Below are positions 23,121 to 34,047 of a stretch of 64,000 nt of DNA, piece after piece. Under the pieces are notes generated by a model, which ran no database searches, was not told the DNA's origin, and saw only the letters and a list, made by a program, of their open reading frames with translations. The DNA is from Benincasa hispida (taxonomy: Eukaryota; Streptophyta; Magnoliopsida; Cucurbitales; Cucurbitaceae): positions 9,879,305 to 9,943,304 of the forward strand of contig NC_052359.1 of assembly GCF_009727055.1 (NCBI RefSeq), given 5' to 3'. Positions within the stretch are counted from its first letter, which is position 1. Each line of letters begins with the position of its first letter. A program made the position numbers and the translations under genes.

Positions 23121-23135
23121 CTAAATTTAGGGGTG
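23121..23135 (+). promoter_or_regulatory. Polypurine tract of E1
   Basis: CTAAATTTAGGGGTG lies immediately 5' of the 3' LTR. The purine-rich end primes plus-strand DNA in LTR elements. Confidence 0.65.
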
Positions 23136-25095
23136 TGATAACTTGAAGAAATACAAGTTATTTATACTATTTTATTTAGATATTGCAACAAAAAGAAAGG
23201 AAAGTTGCATCGATAGTATACTAATTGGCTAAGAAATATGAAAATTATGAAATGTCGTCAATACACCCACTAAAACCATTGCAATGGTAGAATAGAATGT
23301 TTCAGTTTCTGTTTTGCAGGAAATCAGTCAGCGCATGCGTTCATGGCTCGAAGATAAAATAAACAATGCATCTACATCAAGTTGTGCCCATCAATCAAGA
23401 ACGAAGAGATGATCAACGCAATGACGGTGCATGCGACAATCGATCAAGAGCTTTAGTGATCAACACAATTTCAACCGCATGCGGTAATAAAAAAACAACA
23501 CCGCATGCGGCGATAGATCAAAGATGTGAAGAGCAACGCATTTGCGGAAGATTCTGACAAGTGTACAGCTTTCAATTGTGCATTTTTGACAGGTTGATTG
23601 CATAACAGAAGAAATTTCTCATTCTGCCATTTCAGGAACTACCATAACTATATAATGGGGACCACAAATGCAAAGAGTCAAGCCTCACCTATAAATAGCT
23701 TCTTCAAATTCACTAAAAAATATACATGTATACATAGAGACGTGCATATACTGATTTTGCGAGAGAGACTGGTCTGAAGCGACTGTTCAGAGTAGATCTG
23801 GGAGAACCATGAGACAAGGCCGAAAGGTGAGTCTCCTAGCAAAGAGTCCTTCCAATTCCCGTAGTTGAAGCTCTGTGCGAAGGTTAATTCTACCGGGAAA
23901 GCAAGCTTGAGAGAGAAGCTTTCCTCTCCACCACATCCACACGCCGGCAAGCACAATCTTCGATCGGGATCTGTGTCAAGACGTTGACACTCTTTTCATA
24001 TTTGTTTCTAATCTCTATTTCATCTTCTGTATTCATCTTCTCTAATCTTTCATTCACAACATGTATCAAATGCTTAATTTTAGAATTAATGTTATGATCG
24101 TCACCGTTGTCATATCTCTGTCTCTTTCAATACATCTGTAATCCATTTTCTCCATTATGTGTTCTTAATTCCCTGGGTAATTAGCAAGAATTAAGCGAGT
24201 GAGTTAATTTTTGTTAAGGAAATAAATTAAGTTTAGCTAAAGCAAACTCGATGGCATCTTCACCTGTGAGAGCAGAAGTGAAGATGTTATTCTGCCTATC
24301 GAGAGAAGGTTAGAATAATGTGTTAACTAAAGCAAGAAGTATTTCCAAAGATGGAAACAACCTTGCATTCATCACGTTCATCTCTGTTTCACCATATACA
24401 TATGGGAACGCGGCCAGTCACCGAGAGGTGTATGCCAAGGGAAAGCAGAACCTTAGTTACGTCCCTAACATGATTAACAAACTTGCGATGTTTTTACTCT
24501 TTACTCTTTCTCTTTCTGCTTCAATTCAAAAGACTTGCTATCACATACATCGATTCTTTGTACAACTTCACAGTCAATTCTCGACCTCAGTATCATGTAT
24601 CATGTATCTTGTATCATGTATCATAGTAGCTTGAGATTTTATTTTATCAACACATTTTTACTTTCATTGCAATTTATATTTCTGTATAAACCCACATTCT
24701 TTATTTATTGTTAAAAACTGGTCGCATGTATCACATAAGTCTCGCATTAACGAAAACAATCCCCGTGTTCGACCTCGGATCATTCTGAGAAACTTGCGTT
24801 GGAATTATACTTGGTTTCAGCGCAAGGAAACTTGTGACACGCACTACTACATCGCATACTACGAACATAACATTAACAATGCATATACTTAGATGTAGTA
24901 TCGCATAAATTTACCTTTATCGTAAACGAGCTTAAGCGCAATTAGAGCATTCATTCATTCATCAGCGCATCAGATAGACAACATTCATCCCATATCCTTA
25001 CAAGTTTATGGCAACACGAGCTTGTTTCATTCATATTCATCATTGTCTATATGCATAAAGATAAAGATAAAAGGAAATCCAATTTTATGTCATCA
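23136..25095 (+). repeat. 3' LTR of gypsy E1
   Basis: Starts TGATAACTTGAAG and ends TTTTATGTCATCA, colinear with the 5' LTR over its whole length including the extension after CAAGTTTATGGC (about 25009-25095). TATA box at 23689. Confidence 0.92.
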
Positions 25096-25100
25096 TGTTG

Positions 25101-25150
25101 GCCAAGAAGCATGAGCCCATGGTCTCAGTGTGTGAGATCATGGAGTCTCT
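25101..25150 (+). pseudogene. gag: Gag of copia A, piece after E1
   Basis: GCCAAGAAGCATGAGCCCAT continues the interrupted gag in frame as AKKHEPMVSVCEIMESL. It then stops at a junction with chromovirus 3'-end sequence at 25151. The rest of gag and all of protease are gone. Confidence 0.9.
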
Positions 25151-25189
25151 AGTTATAAGTAAGTCCAAGAAAATTTCGAGGACGAAATT

Positions 25190-25207
25190 TCTTTTAGGGG
25201 GGAAGAA
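25190..25207 (+). promoter_or_regulatory. Polypurine tract of chromovirus remnant
   Basis: CTTTTAGGGGGGAAGAAT directly precedes the LTR start and matches the usual chromovirus PPT position. Confidence 0.8.
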
Positions 25208-26119
25208 TTTGTAAGACCCAAACCCGAATTACTTCAAGGAAGAGTAAGTAATGTGATGTCTTCTAATGAGCTAAATGAAGCCATGCATTAGGAAGGGTAG
25301 AAGAAAGAAGCAAGAAGAAATAGGCTCTTGGGTAGCTAAGTATAAAAGTAGGACAAAAAATCGGCTAGGCTAAGGAAGGTCATGCTTGATGATGGAATGC
25401 ATAATAAGCGTATGAATGAGACCATGCCATCTAATAAGGTGTAGTGTTGAAGTAATATTGTGAATGAAGTTAGAAAAAGGAGTTTTGCTAAATCCTAGCC
25501 TTCATTACCAATAGTGGGCCAAGTGGCACAAGGAGGGTTCATGCTGGATTTTGGGTGGTAATATAAGCAAGAAGATCAAATTCATTGGGTCGGTTTGGAC
25601 AAATTACTTAGGCTATTTGTGTAATTTTAGTGGCATTCGAAAGCTCTGTATGTCTATTTTCTGTGGCTAGGTTGCTGGTAGGAAAACTCGCCAGAATAAG
25701 GCCGGAAGGGCAAAATAAAGATGAAGGGTTTGTTTTTCGAGTGAATCTAGGCCATCAGTAAAGAATTGAAGCTCCAAGACGAATTAAGAAGTGTTTTGAG
25801 CTAAAATTTTGAGGTAATATTGTTAACTCAATTATGAATAACTTTTTAAAATTGAACTTTTTAAGATGAGGCATGGAAATCGAGTTATATAGTTTTGAAG
25901 TTTGAAGTAGAAATTGTTGAACAAGCAGGCAGTTGCTTGAAGTTAAACAACAAGGAATTTTGAGCTTAAATTTTAAGTTAAAGTTGATAACTCAATTCTA
26001 AACATGCTTGTAGAAGGAAGTTTCTTCAAAAGAGGTATGGATTTTGAGTTATGAATTTTTAAAATGTAACAGAGAATCTGTGCATAAGCAGACAGCTGCT
26101 TGGGAGGAACAAACAAACA

Positions 26120-26395
26120 ACTCACCGTGGAGATTATAGCGAGATTTTGTGATGAGGATCTCACTAATGAAGGAAATCTCGCTAATTTTGTGATGAGGAT
26201 CTCGCTTTAAAAGGGAATCTCGCTAGAAATTGGGCTGAATCTCGCTAGAAATTGGGCTGAGTATTGCTGGTATCGTTGGTAAGGTGAGTATCACTGGTAT
26301 CGCTAGTATCGCTGGTAAGGTAGGTATCGCTGGTAAGGGATATCGCTAGGAAAAGCTTGATCTCGCTCATGAGGAGAATCTCGCTAGTAAAGCTA
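26120..26395 (+). repeat. ATCTCGCT / TATCGCTGGTA degenerate array in LTR
   Basis: Units such as GAATCTCGCTAGAAATTGGG, TGGTATCGCTAGTATCGCTG and GGTAAGGTAGGTATCGC recur many times. A shorter version lies in the solo LTR at 29040-29265. Low-complexity expansion; no coding sense. Confidence 0.8.
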
Positions 26396-26840
26396 TCTTT
26401 GATGATGAAAGTTGCATTAGTAAATGAACTATTTGAGGTATTTTGCTAAGTATTCTAAGTAGTTTAATCGGGAATTATGTCCTTTCAGGCCAAGAAGAGC
26501 TAGGAGAGATGTATAACCCATTAAGAGGCCAACGAGCTGTGAGTGACCATGTGATGATTTACTGTTTTAATGATTTAGAAACTAAGAATTCTTGAATATA
26601 TTTCCCATGCGAAGTGTTTAAATGAGTTGCTAAGCAACATATTTGTGAAACTGTTTCTCATGCTAAGTAAAGCATGTTTTCCATGGAATTGACTTGATTT
26701 AGATATGTTATCTTGTCCAAATACTTTCAGTATGTTTAAGTAACTCCATTTTTATGATGAACCAGTATGATGGATGAACTAGTATGATGATTTGAGCACT
26801 AAGCTTTAGTGTTCAAATAAATGTCTATGACTAGTTATAT

Positions 26841-27003
26841 GACGGATACTGAAGGACAATGAGAAAGTATCCTTTCAACTAAATGTTTATGACTAATTAT
26901 ATGATGGATACTGAAGGACAATGAGAAGGTATCCTAAGGATACTAAAGGACAATGAGAAGGTGTCCTAAGAATACTGAAGGACAATGAGAAGGTATCCTA
27001 GTC
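26841..27003 (+). repeat. ~36-bp tandem repeats in LTR
   Basis: GGATACTGAAGGACAATGAG followed by AAGGTATCCTAA occurs about four times with small changes, with a longer spacer between the first two copies. The array is absent from the corresponding part of the solo LTR. Confidence 0.85.
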
Positions 27004-28211
27004 AAGTACCTAAGGTGTTGATGGTACTCAGTTATAACCACGTGCATGTAGGTAATACAACGTCGAGGGATTAAGCAAAAAGGTTCTCCCCGATTAAGGT
27101 TGGCATTGAGAGTTAGATCTGATAGTTTACTCTCAACTAAGGATAAAGGTAGTCATATCTTCTTCTAGGCTAGAAGGATAGTTTGGAATTACTAATGCTT
27201 ATGAATGTTTATCAACGCAAGATGTTACTAATGTATGAGTTTTCCAAGTATGTTTCCTATATCTAACGTATGCTAATAGTTTTACAAGCTAGTTCAACAT
27301 GATTTAAGCCAACTTATTTTGCAACGTATGAAGCATGCGTTAGGGTTAAAACTAAGGTCGTATGAAGCTTGATGTACTATGCATTAAATACCTAAGATTG
27401 TCAAAGTACATGCGTTAGTATCCCTAAAGGGATACTGAAGGTAGGGAAGGTATCCTAAAGAGTTTTCTATGCTATATTTGAGAACTATTCTTTAAATGCT
27501 TTTCAAGAACTTGATAGCTTGAGTGAGCCGGATACCAAAGGTAAGAAAGGAATCTGAATAAATGTACCTAAGGTGTTGACGGTACATAGAAAACTCCTTG
27601 AGCACATAGACAAGTCTGAATGAGAGGCCGAGGTATGGGTCTCTTAGCCAATAACAGATGGTGGGAGCTAGAGCGATGTATGCTCGTTCTCAACTGACGA
27701 AGAATGATATTAATGGTGGTTTTAAGGGTTTTATGTACATGTTTGCTTGGTACACTTCAGTTTCAGTATTATGTTCTCAAGCTTTCGGCTTTAAGCATGA
27801 GATTTTTATTTTTATTAAGTCACTCACTGGGCTTCTAGCTCACGTTTTCGAATGTTTTTCTTTTTTAGGTAGCGGTTAGTTCCCAAAGGACTATTCTGCT
27901 GCTGCTCTGCCACTAAAGAAGAAACAGGTTGAAGGAAGCGTAATTGAAGACCTGTATTAGTTAGTACACATGTGTCTATCTAGTGACTAGTATTCTTGAT
28001 GAGGCTCACTAGGTTGTAATATCCATGTATAAACAATGCTGCGAAACCCTGTGATGTAAATGTGTTAAGTTATGAGTTAATATGTATGTATTCAGAGTTT
28101 GAGTATTATTTAACAGGTAAGATAGGCCATAAGTGCCAGTAAAATGGTTGGTAACTACTGTAGTCACCATTCTGTCTAGGTTAGGAGGGTAATCTGGTGC
28201 GGGGTGTGATA

Positions 28212-28278
28212 AGCACCTTCGATTAGGAAACATCAATCTCAATAGGATTGAGAGATTGGTGAAGAATGGCCTTCTAAG
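28212..28278 (+). pseudogene. Pre-integrase domain of copia A, first piece
   Basis: CACCTTCGATTAGGAAACAT reads HLRLGNINLNRIERLVKNGL (HLRLGHINLNRIERLVKNGL in copia B at 39751). It is interrupted at CTAAG by the solo LTR and resumes at 30630. Confidence 0.88.
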
Positions 28279-30629
28279 TATAAAACCCGAACCCTAATTA
28301 CTTTAAGTAAGAGTAAGTAATGTGATGTCTTCTAATGAGTTAAATAAAGCCATGTTTTAGGAGGGATAGATGATGGAAGCAAGAGAAATAAGCTCTTGTG
28401 TAGCTAAGTGTAAACCCCGAATTCTAAGTTTCCTAAACAAGCATGTTTAGCCAAATGAATGATATATTAAATATCTAATAAGGGAAAATCCATTTGATTT
28501 ATAGGAGTTGTGGAGAAAGGAAAAGAAAAATATATTAAATAAGGAAGCCCATTTATTGGCTTGGGCTGGAGGCGCTAAATATAGGGTGACATGGCAGTTA
28601 ATCCTTGAACTCGGGAAGCAGCAGGAAGATTAAAAAGGAAGAGGAATTTCGAAAACTTAGTTTCAGCAATCTACATGAGAAAATTTAGTAAAATCAGTGC
28701 CATTTGAAAGCTGGGAGAATCTAGTTTTCGAGGTTGTCTTGCCGGAGAAAGATTGCAAGAGAAGAAGAACAAAAAGTTAATATTTTACAAAAGAGGCAGA
28801 ATCTCGGATTAATTAGGGCCCGAGGTGAAGATTGGAAGCTCTAGGCCAAACCATAAGAATGTTTCGGCTACAATTTTAAGGTAAGAAAGTTACTCAATTT
28901 TAAACAAGTTTGTAGAAGGAAGTTTCTTGAAAAGAAGTCTGAATTTTGAGTTATGAATTTTTGAAGTTGTAATAGAGAATCTGTGCATAAGCAGACAGCT
29001 GCTTGGGATGAACAAGCAAATAGCTCGCTGTGGAGAGTTATAGTGAGATATGAAGAATGAGAATCTCGCTAATGAAGGAAATCTCGCTAATTTTGTGCTG
29101 AAGATCTCGCTCAAGAAGGAAATCTCGCTAGAAATGTGGGCTGAATCTCGCTAGTAAGGTGAGTATCACTAGGATGAAAGTTTTCTAAGAAAAGCTTGAT
29201 CTCGCTCATGATAAGGATCTCGCTCATGAGGAAGGATTCACTCATGATGAGTATCTCGCTAGTAAAGCTATCTTTGATGATGAAAGTTCCATTAGTAAAT
29301 GAACTATTTGAGGTATTTTGCTAAGAATTCTAAGTAGTTTAACTGGGAATTATGTCCTTTCAGGCTAAGAAGAGCTAGGAGAGGCGTATAACTCGTTAAG
29401 AGGCCAATGAGCTGTGAGTGACTATGTGATGATTTAATGTTTTAATGATTTAGAAACTATGATTTCTTTGAAGTTATGTCTCATGCTAAGTGTTTAAATG
29501 AAGTGCCAAGCAACATATGTTTGAAGCTATTTCTCATGCTAAGTAAAGCATGTTTTCCAAGGAAATTGACATGATTTAAATATGTTATCTTGTCCAAATA
29601 CTTTCAGCATATTTAAGTAACTCCATTTTTATGATGTACTATTCTTTAAATACCTAAGGTTGTCAAAGTACATATGTTGGTATTTCTAAACATAATGAAA
29701 AGGGATACTGAAGGTAGGGAAGGTATCCTAAAGAGTTTTCTATGCTATATTTGAAAACTATTCTTTTAATGCTCTTCGAGAACTTGATAGCTTAAGTGAG
29801 CCGGATACTGAAGGTAAGGAAGGTATCTGAATAAATGTACCTAAGGTGTTGACGGTACATAGAAAACTCCACGTGCACGTAGGTAGTTATTATTGAGAGG
29901 CCGAAGTATGGGTCTTCTAGGCCATAAGTTATCAATGAGAGGCCGAAGTATGGGTCTTCTAGGCCATATACTAGCAAAGGGAGGCCAAAGTATGGGTCTC
30001 CTAGGCTATATACCAGCAAAAGGGGGCCGAAGTTTGGGTCTCTTGGTCAATAACAGACGTTGGGAGCTAGAGCGATGTATGCTTGTTCTCAACTAAGGAA
30101 TAATGATGTTTAATGGTGGTTTTAAAGGTTTTATGTACACGTTTGCTTGGTATATTTTAGTTTCAGTATTATGTTTTCAAGCTTTCAGTTTAAAAGCATG
30201 AGATTTACGTTTTATTAAGTCACTCACTGGGCTTCTAGCTCACATTTTCAAATGTTTTCCTTTTCAGGTAGCGGTCAGTTCCCAAAGGACTTTTCTGTTG
30301 CTGTTCTGCCACTCAAAGGAACAGGTTGAAGGAAGCGTATTTGAAAATCTGTATTAGTTAGTACACATGTGTCTGTCTAGTGACTAGTATTCTAGATGGG
30401 GCTCACTAAGTTGTAATATTCATGTATGAATAATGCTGCGAGACACTGTAATGTAAATGTGTTAAGTTCTGAGTTAATATGTTGGTATATTGAGTTGATA
30501 TGTATGTATTCAGGGCTTGAGTAAAATTTAACAGGTTAGATAGGCAGTAAGTGCCAGCAAAAGGGTTGGTAACTGCTACAGTCACAATTCCATCTAGGTT
30601 AAGAGGGTAATCTAGAGTGGGGTGTAACA
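28279..30629 (+). mobile_element. Solo LTR of chromovirus type
   Basis: It begins TATAAAACCCGAACCC (TG mutated to TA) and ends GGGGTGTAACA. CTAAG flanks both sides (28274-28278 and 30630-30634). Removing it joins LVKNGLLS to ELEEN in the copia A pre-integrase frame. No interior domain is present, so this is the product of LTR-LTR recombination after insertion. Confidence 0.92.
29893..30055 (+). repeat. ~50-bp tandem repeat, four copies, in solo LTR
   Basis: The unit GAGAGGCCGAAGTATGGGTC plus TTCTAGGCCATA occurs four times in a row with increasing divergence. The related LTR has a single copy near 27622-27660, so the array was amplified in this lineage. The frames across it on both strands only translate the repeat. 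Confidence 0.88.
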
Positions 30630-30634
30630 CTAAG

Positions 30635-31558
30635 TGAGTTAGAAGAAAATTCTATACCGGTGTGCGAATCTTGCCTTGAGGGTAAGATGACTAAAAGACA
30701 TTTTACTGGGAAAGGTTATCGAGCCAAAAAGCCTCTTAAGTTAGTGCATTTTGACCTTTGTGGTCCTATGAATGTGCGAGCTCGAGGTGGCTATGAGTAT
30801 TTTATCAATTTTACTGATGATTACTCTAGGTATGAGTATGTTTATCTGATGCAACGAAAGTGAGGATCCTTTAAAAAGTTCAAAGAGTTCAAGGTTGAAG
30901 TTGAAAATGCATTTGATAGACAGATTAAAACACTTCGATCAGATAAAGGGGGAGAGTTTTTGGACTCGGCATTCCAAGACTATTTGATAGAACATTGAAT
31001 CGTTTTCCAACTTTCAGCGCCGGGTACACCACAGCAGAATGTTGTAGCAGAGAGGAGAAATAGAACCTTGTTGGATATGGTTCATTTGATGATGAGTTAC
31101 GCTTTCTTACCAACTCATTTTGGGGTTTTGCATTGGAGACGGCAGTGTACATACTCAATTGTGTTCCTTCCAAGAGTGCAAGAACACTTATGGAGTTGTG
31201 GAATGGGCGTAAAGATAGTTTACGTCACTTCCGCATTAGGGGTTGCCTAGCACATGTGTTTGAGGCAAATCCCAAGAAGTTGAAACCACGGTTGAGGTTA
31301 TGCCTTTTTGTAGGCTACCCCAAAGGTACACGAAGGGGTTATTTTTATGATCTGTCGAAAAATAGGGTGTTTGTTTCCACAAACGCTACCTTCCTAGAGG
31401 AGGGTCATATTAGGGAGCACAATCCATGTAGTAAAGTTGTGTTACGTGAGCTTTCCAACGAAACTACTAAAACAACAACGAGAGTTGTTGAAGGGTTTGC
31501 TTCATAAACAAGAGTTGTTGATGATAGTTCATCTAGTAGGTCAGTTCTACCTCAAGAG
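30635..31558 (+). pseudogene. Integrase of copia A
   Basis: Resumes the pre-integrase finger as CESCLEGKMTKR, then the core: VHFDLCGPMN (D, about 30750), TLRSDKGGEFLDS (D, about 30935) and GTPQQNVVAERRNRT (E, about 31040). The C-terminal part runs ETAVYILNCVPSKSARTLMELW to VFVSTNATFLEEGHIREH. TGA at 30861 and 30998, a shift near 31100 and a TAA at 31504 interrupt it. TRVVEGF...TRVVDD (about 31480-31525) is the start of the variable linker to the RT. Confidence 0.9.
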
Positions 31559-33235
31559 TTGAGGGAACCTCGACACAGTGGGAGGGTTGCGAACCCGCCC
31601 ATTTGCTATCTGGGTTTCAAGAAAATCCTTACTATGGTAGCAGATGGCGACTTTGAGGATCCGTTGTCTTATCAAAAGGCAATGGAGGATGTAGACTGGG
31701 ATGAATGGGTCAAAACCATGGATCTCGAGATGAAGTCGATGTATTTCAACTCAGTATGGGATCTTGTAGATCAGCCTGATGGGGTAAGACCTATAGGTTA
31801 TAAATGGATCTACAAGTGCAAACAGGGTGCTGATGGGAAGGTGCAAACCTTCAAGGCTCGACTTGTGGCAAAAGGTTATACCCAAGTAAAGGGAGTCGAC
31901 TATGAGGAGACTTTCTCGCCTGTTTCCATGTTAAAGTCGATCCACATCGTCCTGTCCATTGCAGCTTATTACAATTGTGAGATCTGACAAATGAATGTCA
32001 AGACAACCTTTTTTAATGGCAATCTCTAGGAGAACATTTACATGGTGAAACCCAAGGGATTCATTGCCCAAGGTCAAGAGCAAAAAGTTTGTAAACTGAA
32101 TCGGTCCATTTATGGGCTGAAACAGTGTTTAGATCTTGGAACATATGGTTTGATACTGCGATCAAGACGTATGGCTTTGACCAGAATGTTGATGAACCTT
32201 GTTTCTACAAGAAGATCGTCAAAGGTTTAGTAGTTTTCTTAGTGTTGTATGTAGATGATATACTACTCATTGGGAATGATGTAGGTCTACTGATTGCAGT
32301 TAAGAACTGGCTAGCAACCCAATTAAAAATGAAAGATTTGGGAGAGGCTCATTTTGTTCTAGTTATACAGATCTTTCGGGATCGTAAGAACAAAATTCTA
32401 GCATTGTCTCATGCATCGTACATTAACAAAATGTTGCTCAAGTACTCGATGCAGGACTCCAAAAGAGGCCTACTGCCATTCAGACATGGAGTCACTTTGT
32501 CTAAGGATGTATGTCCTAAGACACCTCAAGAGGTTGACGAAACAAGACAGGTCCCATATGCATCTTCCGTTGGCAGCCTGATGTATGCGATACTCTATAC
32601 TAGGCTAGGCATCTGCTATGCTGTGAGCATAGTCAGTAGGTATCAATCTAACCCAGGCCAGGGTCAATGAACCGCAATGAAGAACATCCTCAAGTATCTC
32701 CGGAGAACGAGGGACTACATGCTCGTGTATGGATCTAGGGATTTGATCCTTACAGGATACACAGATTCTGACTTTTAGACTGATAAGAACTCTCGCAAGT
32801 CCACTTCAGGGTCAGTCTTTACTCTTAACAGAGGAGCTGTAGTATGGCGAAGCACTAAGCAGAGATGCATTGCTGACTCCACTATGGAGGCGGAGTACGT
32901 AGCGGCTTGCGAAGCTGCTAAGGAGGCTGTCTGGCTCAGGAAGTTCTTAACAAAACTAGAAGTTGTTCCAAATATGTCTAGGACAACCACCCTCTATTGT
33001 GACAATAGTGGTGTTGTGGTGACCTCCAAGGAGCCTAGAAGTCACAAGCGTGACAAACACATAGAGCGAAAGTATCACCTGATCTGCAAGATAGTGCACC
33101 GAGGGGACGTGATCGTCACGAACATCACTTTGGAGCACAATGTTGCTGACTCGTCTATGAAGGCTCTCACGGCTATAGTGTTTGTGGGTTACCTTCAGAG
33201 CATGGGTCTACGGGACTGCCCGCGGCTGGACTAGG
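31559..33235 (+). pseudogene. Reverse transcriptase / RNase H of copia A
   Basis: RT begins DPLSYQKAMEDVDWDEWVK and proceeds through IGYKWIYKCKQGADGKVQTF and VDYEETFSPVSML. TGA at 31985-31987 falls where tryptophan is expected before QMNVKTTFFNG. The catalytic LVLYVDDILLIGND follows near 32245. RNase H shows TDSDF, STMEAEYVAACEAAKEAVWL and LYCDNSGVVV, and the frame ends GLRDCPRLD at 33232-33234. A few other stops and shifts are present (32028, 32668, 32777). Confidence 0.92.
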
Positions 33236-33334
33236 GCAAGTGGGAGATTTTCTGTTACTGGGCTATTATGCCCTAGTTTATTGTTTTGTACTTTTTTTTT
33301 GTACACCCCCTTCGCTTTAGGACAAGTGGGAGAT
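33236..33334 (+). promoter_or_regulatory. Two polypurine-tract copies of copia A
   Basis: GCAAGTGGGAGATTTT (33236-33251) and GGACAAGTGGGAGAT (33320-33334) bracket an 80-odd-base segment containing ATGCCCTAGTTTATTGT. The second abuts the LTR start and is the functional PPT by position. The minus-strand copia C has the same two-copy arrangement. Confidence 0.75.
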
Positions 33335-34047
33335 TGTTGGGGTTGATACCCTAAAGTCTCGTGTCGTGTAGTTTGTAAACAATTTGTAAGAATGCTTATG
33401 TTGTATAATATATGATATTTACTTCACTTCTTGATTTTGCTCATTTGGATCTTTTATTTGCTTCAACACAAACCAATAAACTACAATCTCTGGTTGTCTT
33501 TATGTAACTTAAGCACGTATGTGGTGACATACAAGTGGATCATGTCTTAAATGATAACCAAAATGGTCTATAGTATATGGATATAGGAAGGAAACCTTAT
33601 CCTGGTAACGTTACGGATGCGGCCTACTTTATGGAATAGTTAAGACTTCTTACAGATGATCTAAATCTGATCATTCGTGTAGGGGACATGCGAGCAAGGG
33701 CGTCCTATACAAAGAGTTTGTATAAGACTTGACACGAAGTGTTAACGTCTCGTTATATAACATCGTTCATGACAGAGACTTCACTTCACTAGGATGACCA
33801 TAGGTAACCTAACATCAAATTTGAGTGAGTTGGGAACTCCTGCCATTAAGAACGGTCCTTTGATTTGCATAGGTGCGAGTGGCGGCTGCCGACTTAAACC
33901 TACCACTTTGAGGATTCATCTGATTTAGGAGCTGGGAACTTAGCTACACAAGATGGAATTCACTCCTTCCCCGAAGTAGGTATGATAGATAGCTCCCTTA
34001 AGGACGGATCGCAGGCTTGAATGAAGTGGCACCACACACCTTCACAC
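33335..34047 (+). repeat. 3' LTR of copia A, 5' part
   Basis: TGTTGGGGTTGATACCCTAA matches the 5' LTR from its first base up to CACACACCTTC, then stops where the B LTR begins. About 430 bp of LTR is missing between this part and the tail at 58541. Confidence 0.82.

Larger units (their letters stand above)
17629..25095 (+). mobile_element. Gypsy element E1 (Athila-like), inserted in copia A gag
   Basis: Two LTRs of 1957 and 1960 bp (17629-19585 and 23136-25095) start TGATAACTT and end ATGTCATCA. TGTTG flanks both sides (17624-17628 and 25096-25100). Removing the element and one TGTTG restores the copia gag frame. The interior holds only the RT end, RNase H, integrase and a long 3' non-coding region. 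PBS, gag, protease and most RT are deleted. The LTR copies differ at several percent of positions by eye, so the insertion is not recent. Confidence 0.92.
25151..28211 (+). mobile_element. Chromovirus-type gypsy 3' end plus LTR (truncated)
   Basis: AAAATTTCGAGGACGAAATT at 25170-25189, followed by a PPT (CTTTTAGGGGGGAAGAA), is the characteristic 3' terminus of Tekay/Del-like chromoviruses. The LTR then begins TGTAAGACCCAAACCCG at 25210 and ends GGGGTGTGATA at 28211. The solo LTR nearby ends GGGGTGTAACA. Only about 60 bp of interior remains, so the 5' LTR and body are deleted together with copia A gag, protease and the start of pre-integrase. Confidence 0.82.
25210..28211 (+). repeat. LTR of chromovirus remnant, about 3.0 kb
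   Basis: Shares extensive homology with the solo LTR at 28279-30629: the opening, the block around 26000-26100, and the end from about 27400. It is about 650 bp longer. It is non-coding and contains two internal repeat arrays, listed below. Confidence 0.82.

Noticed and set aside
26000..27100. CRISPR-like spaced repeats
   Set aside because: Units are degenerate, directly adjacent and inside an LTR; there are no constant-length spacers and the genome is eukaryotic.
29792..30096. Repeat-containing small proteins on both strands
   Set aside because: They are translations of the four-copy tandem DNA repeat in the solo LTR.
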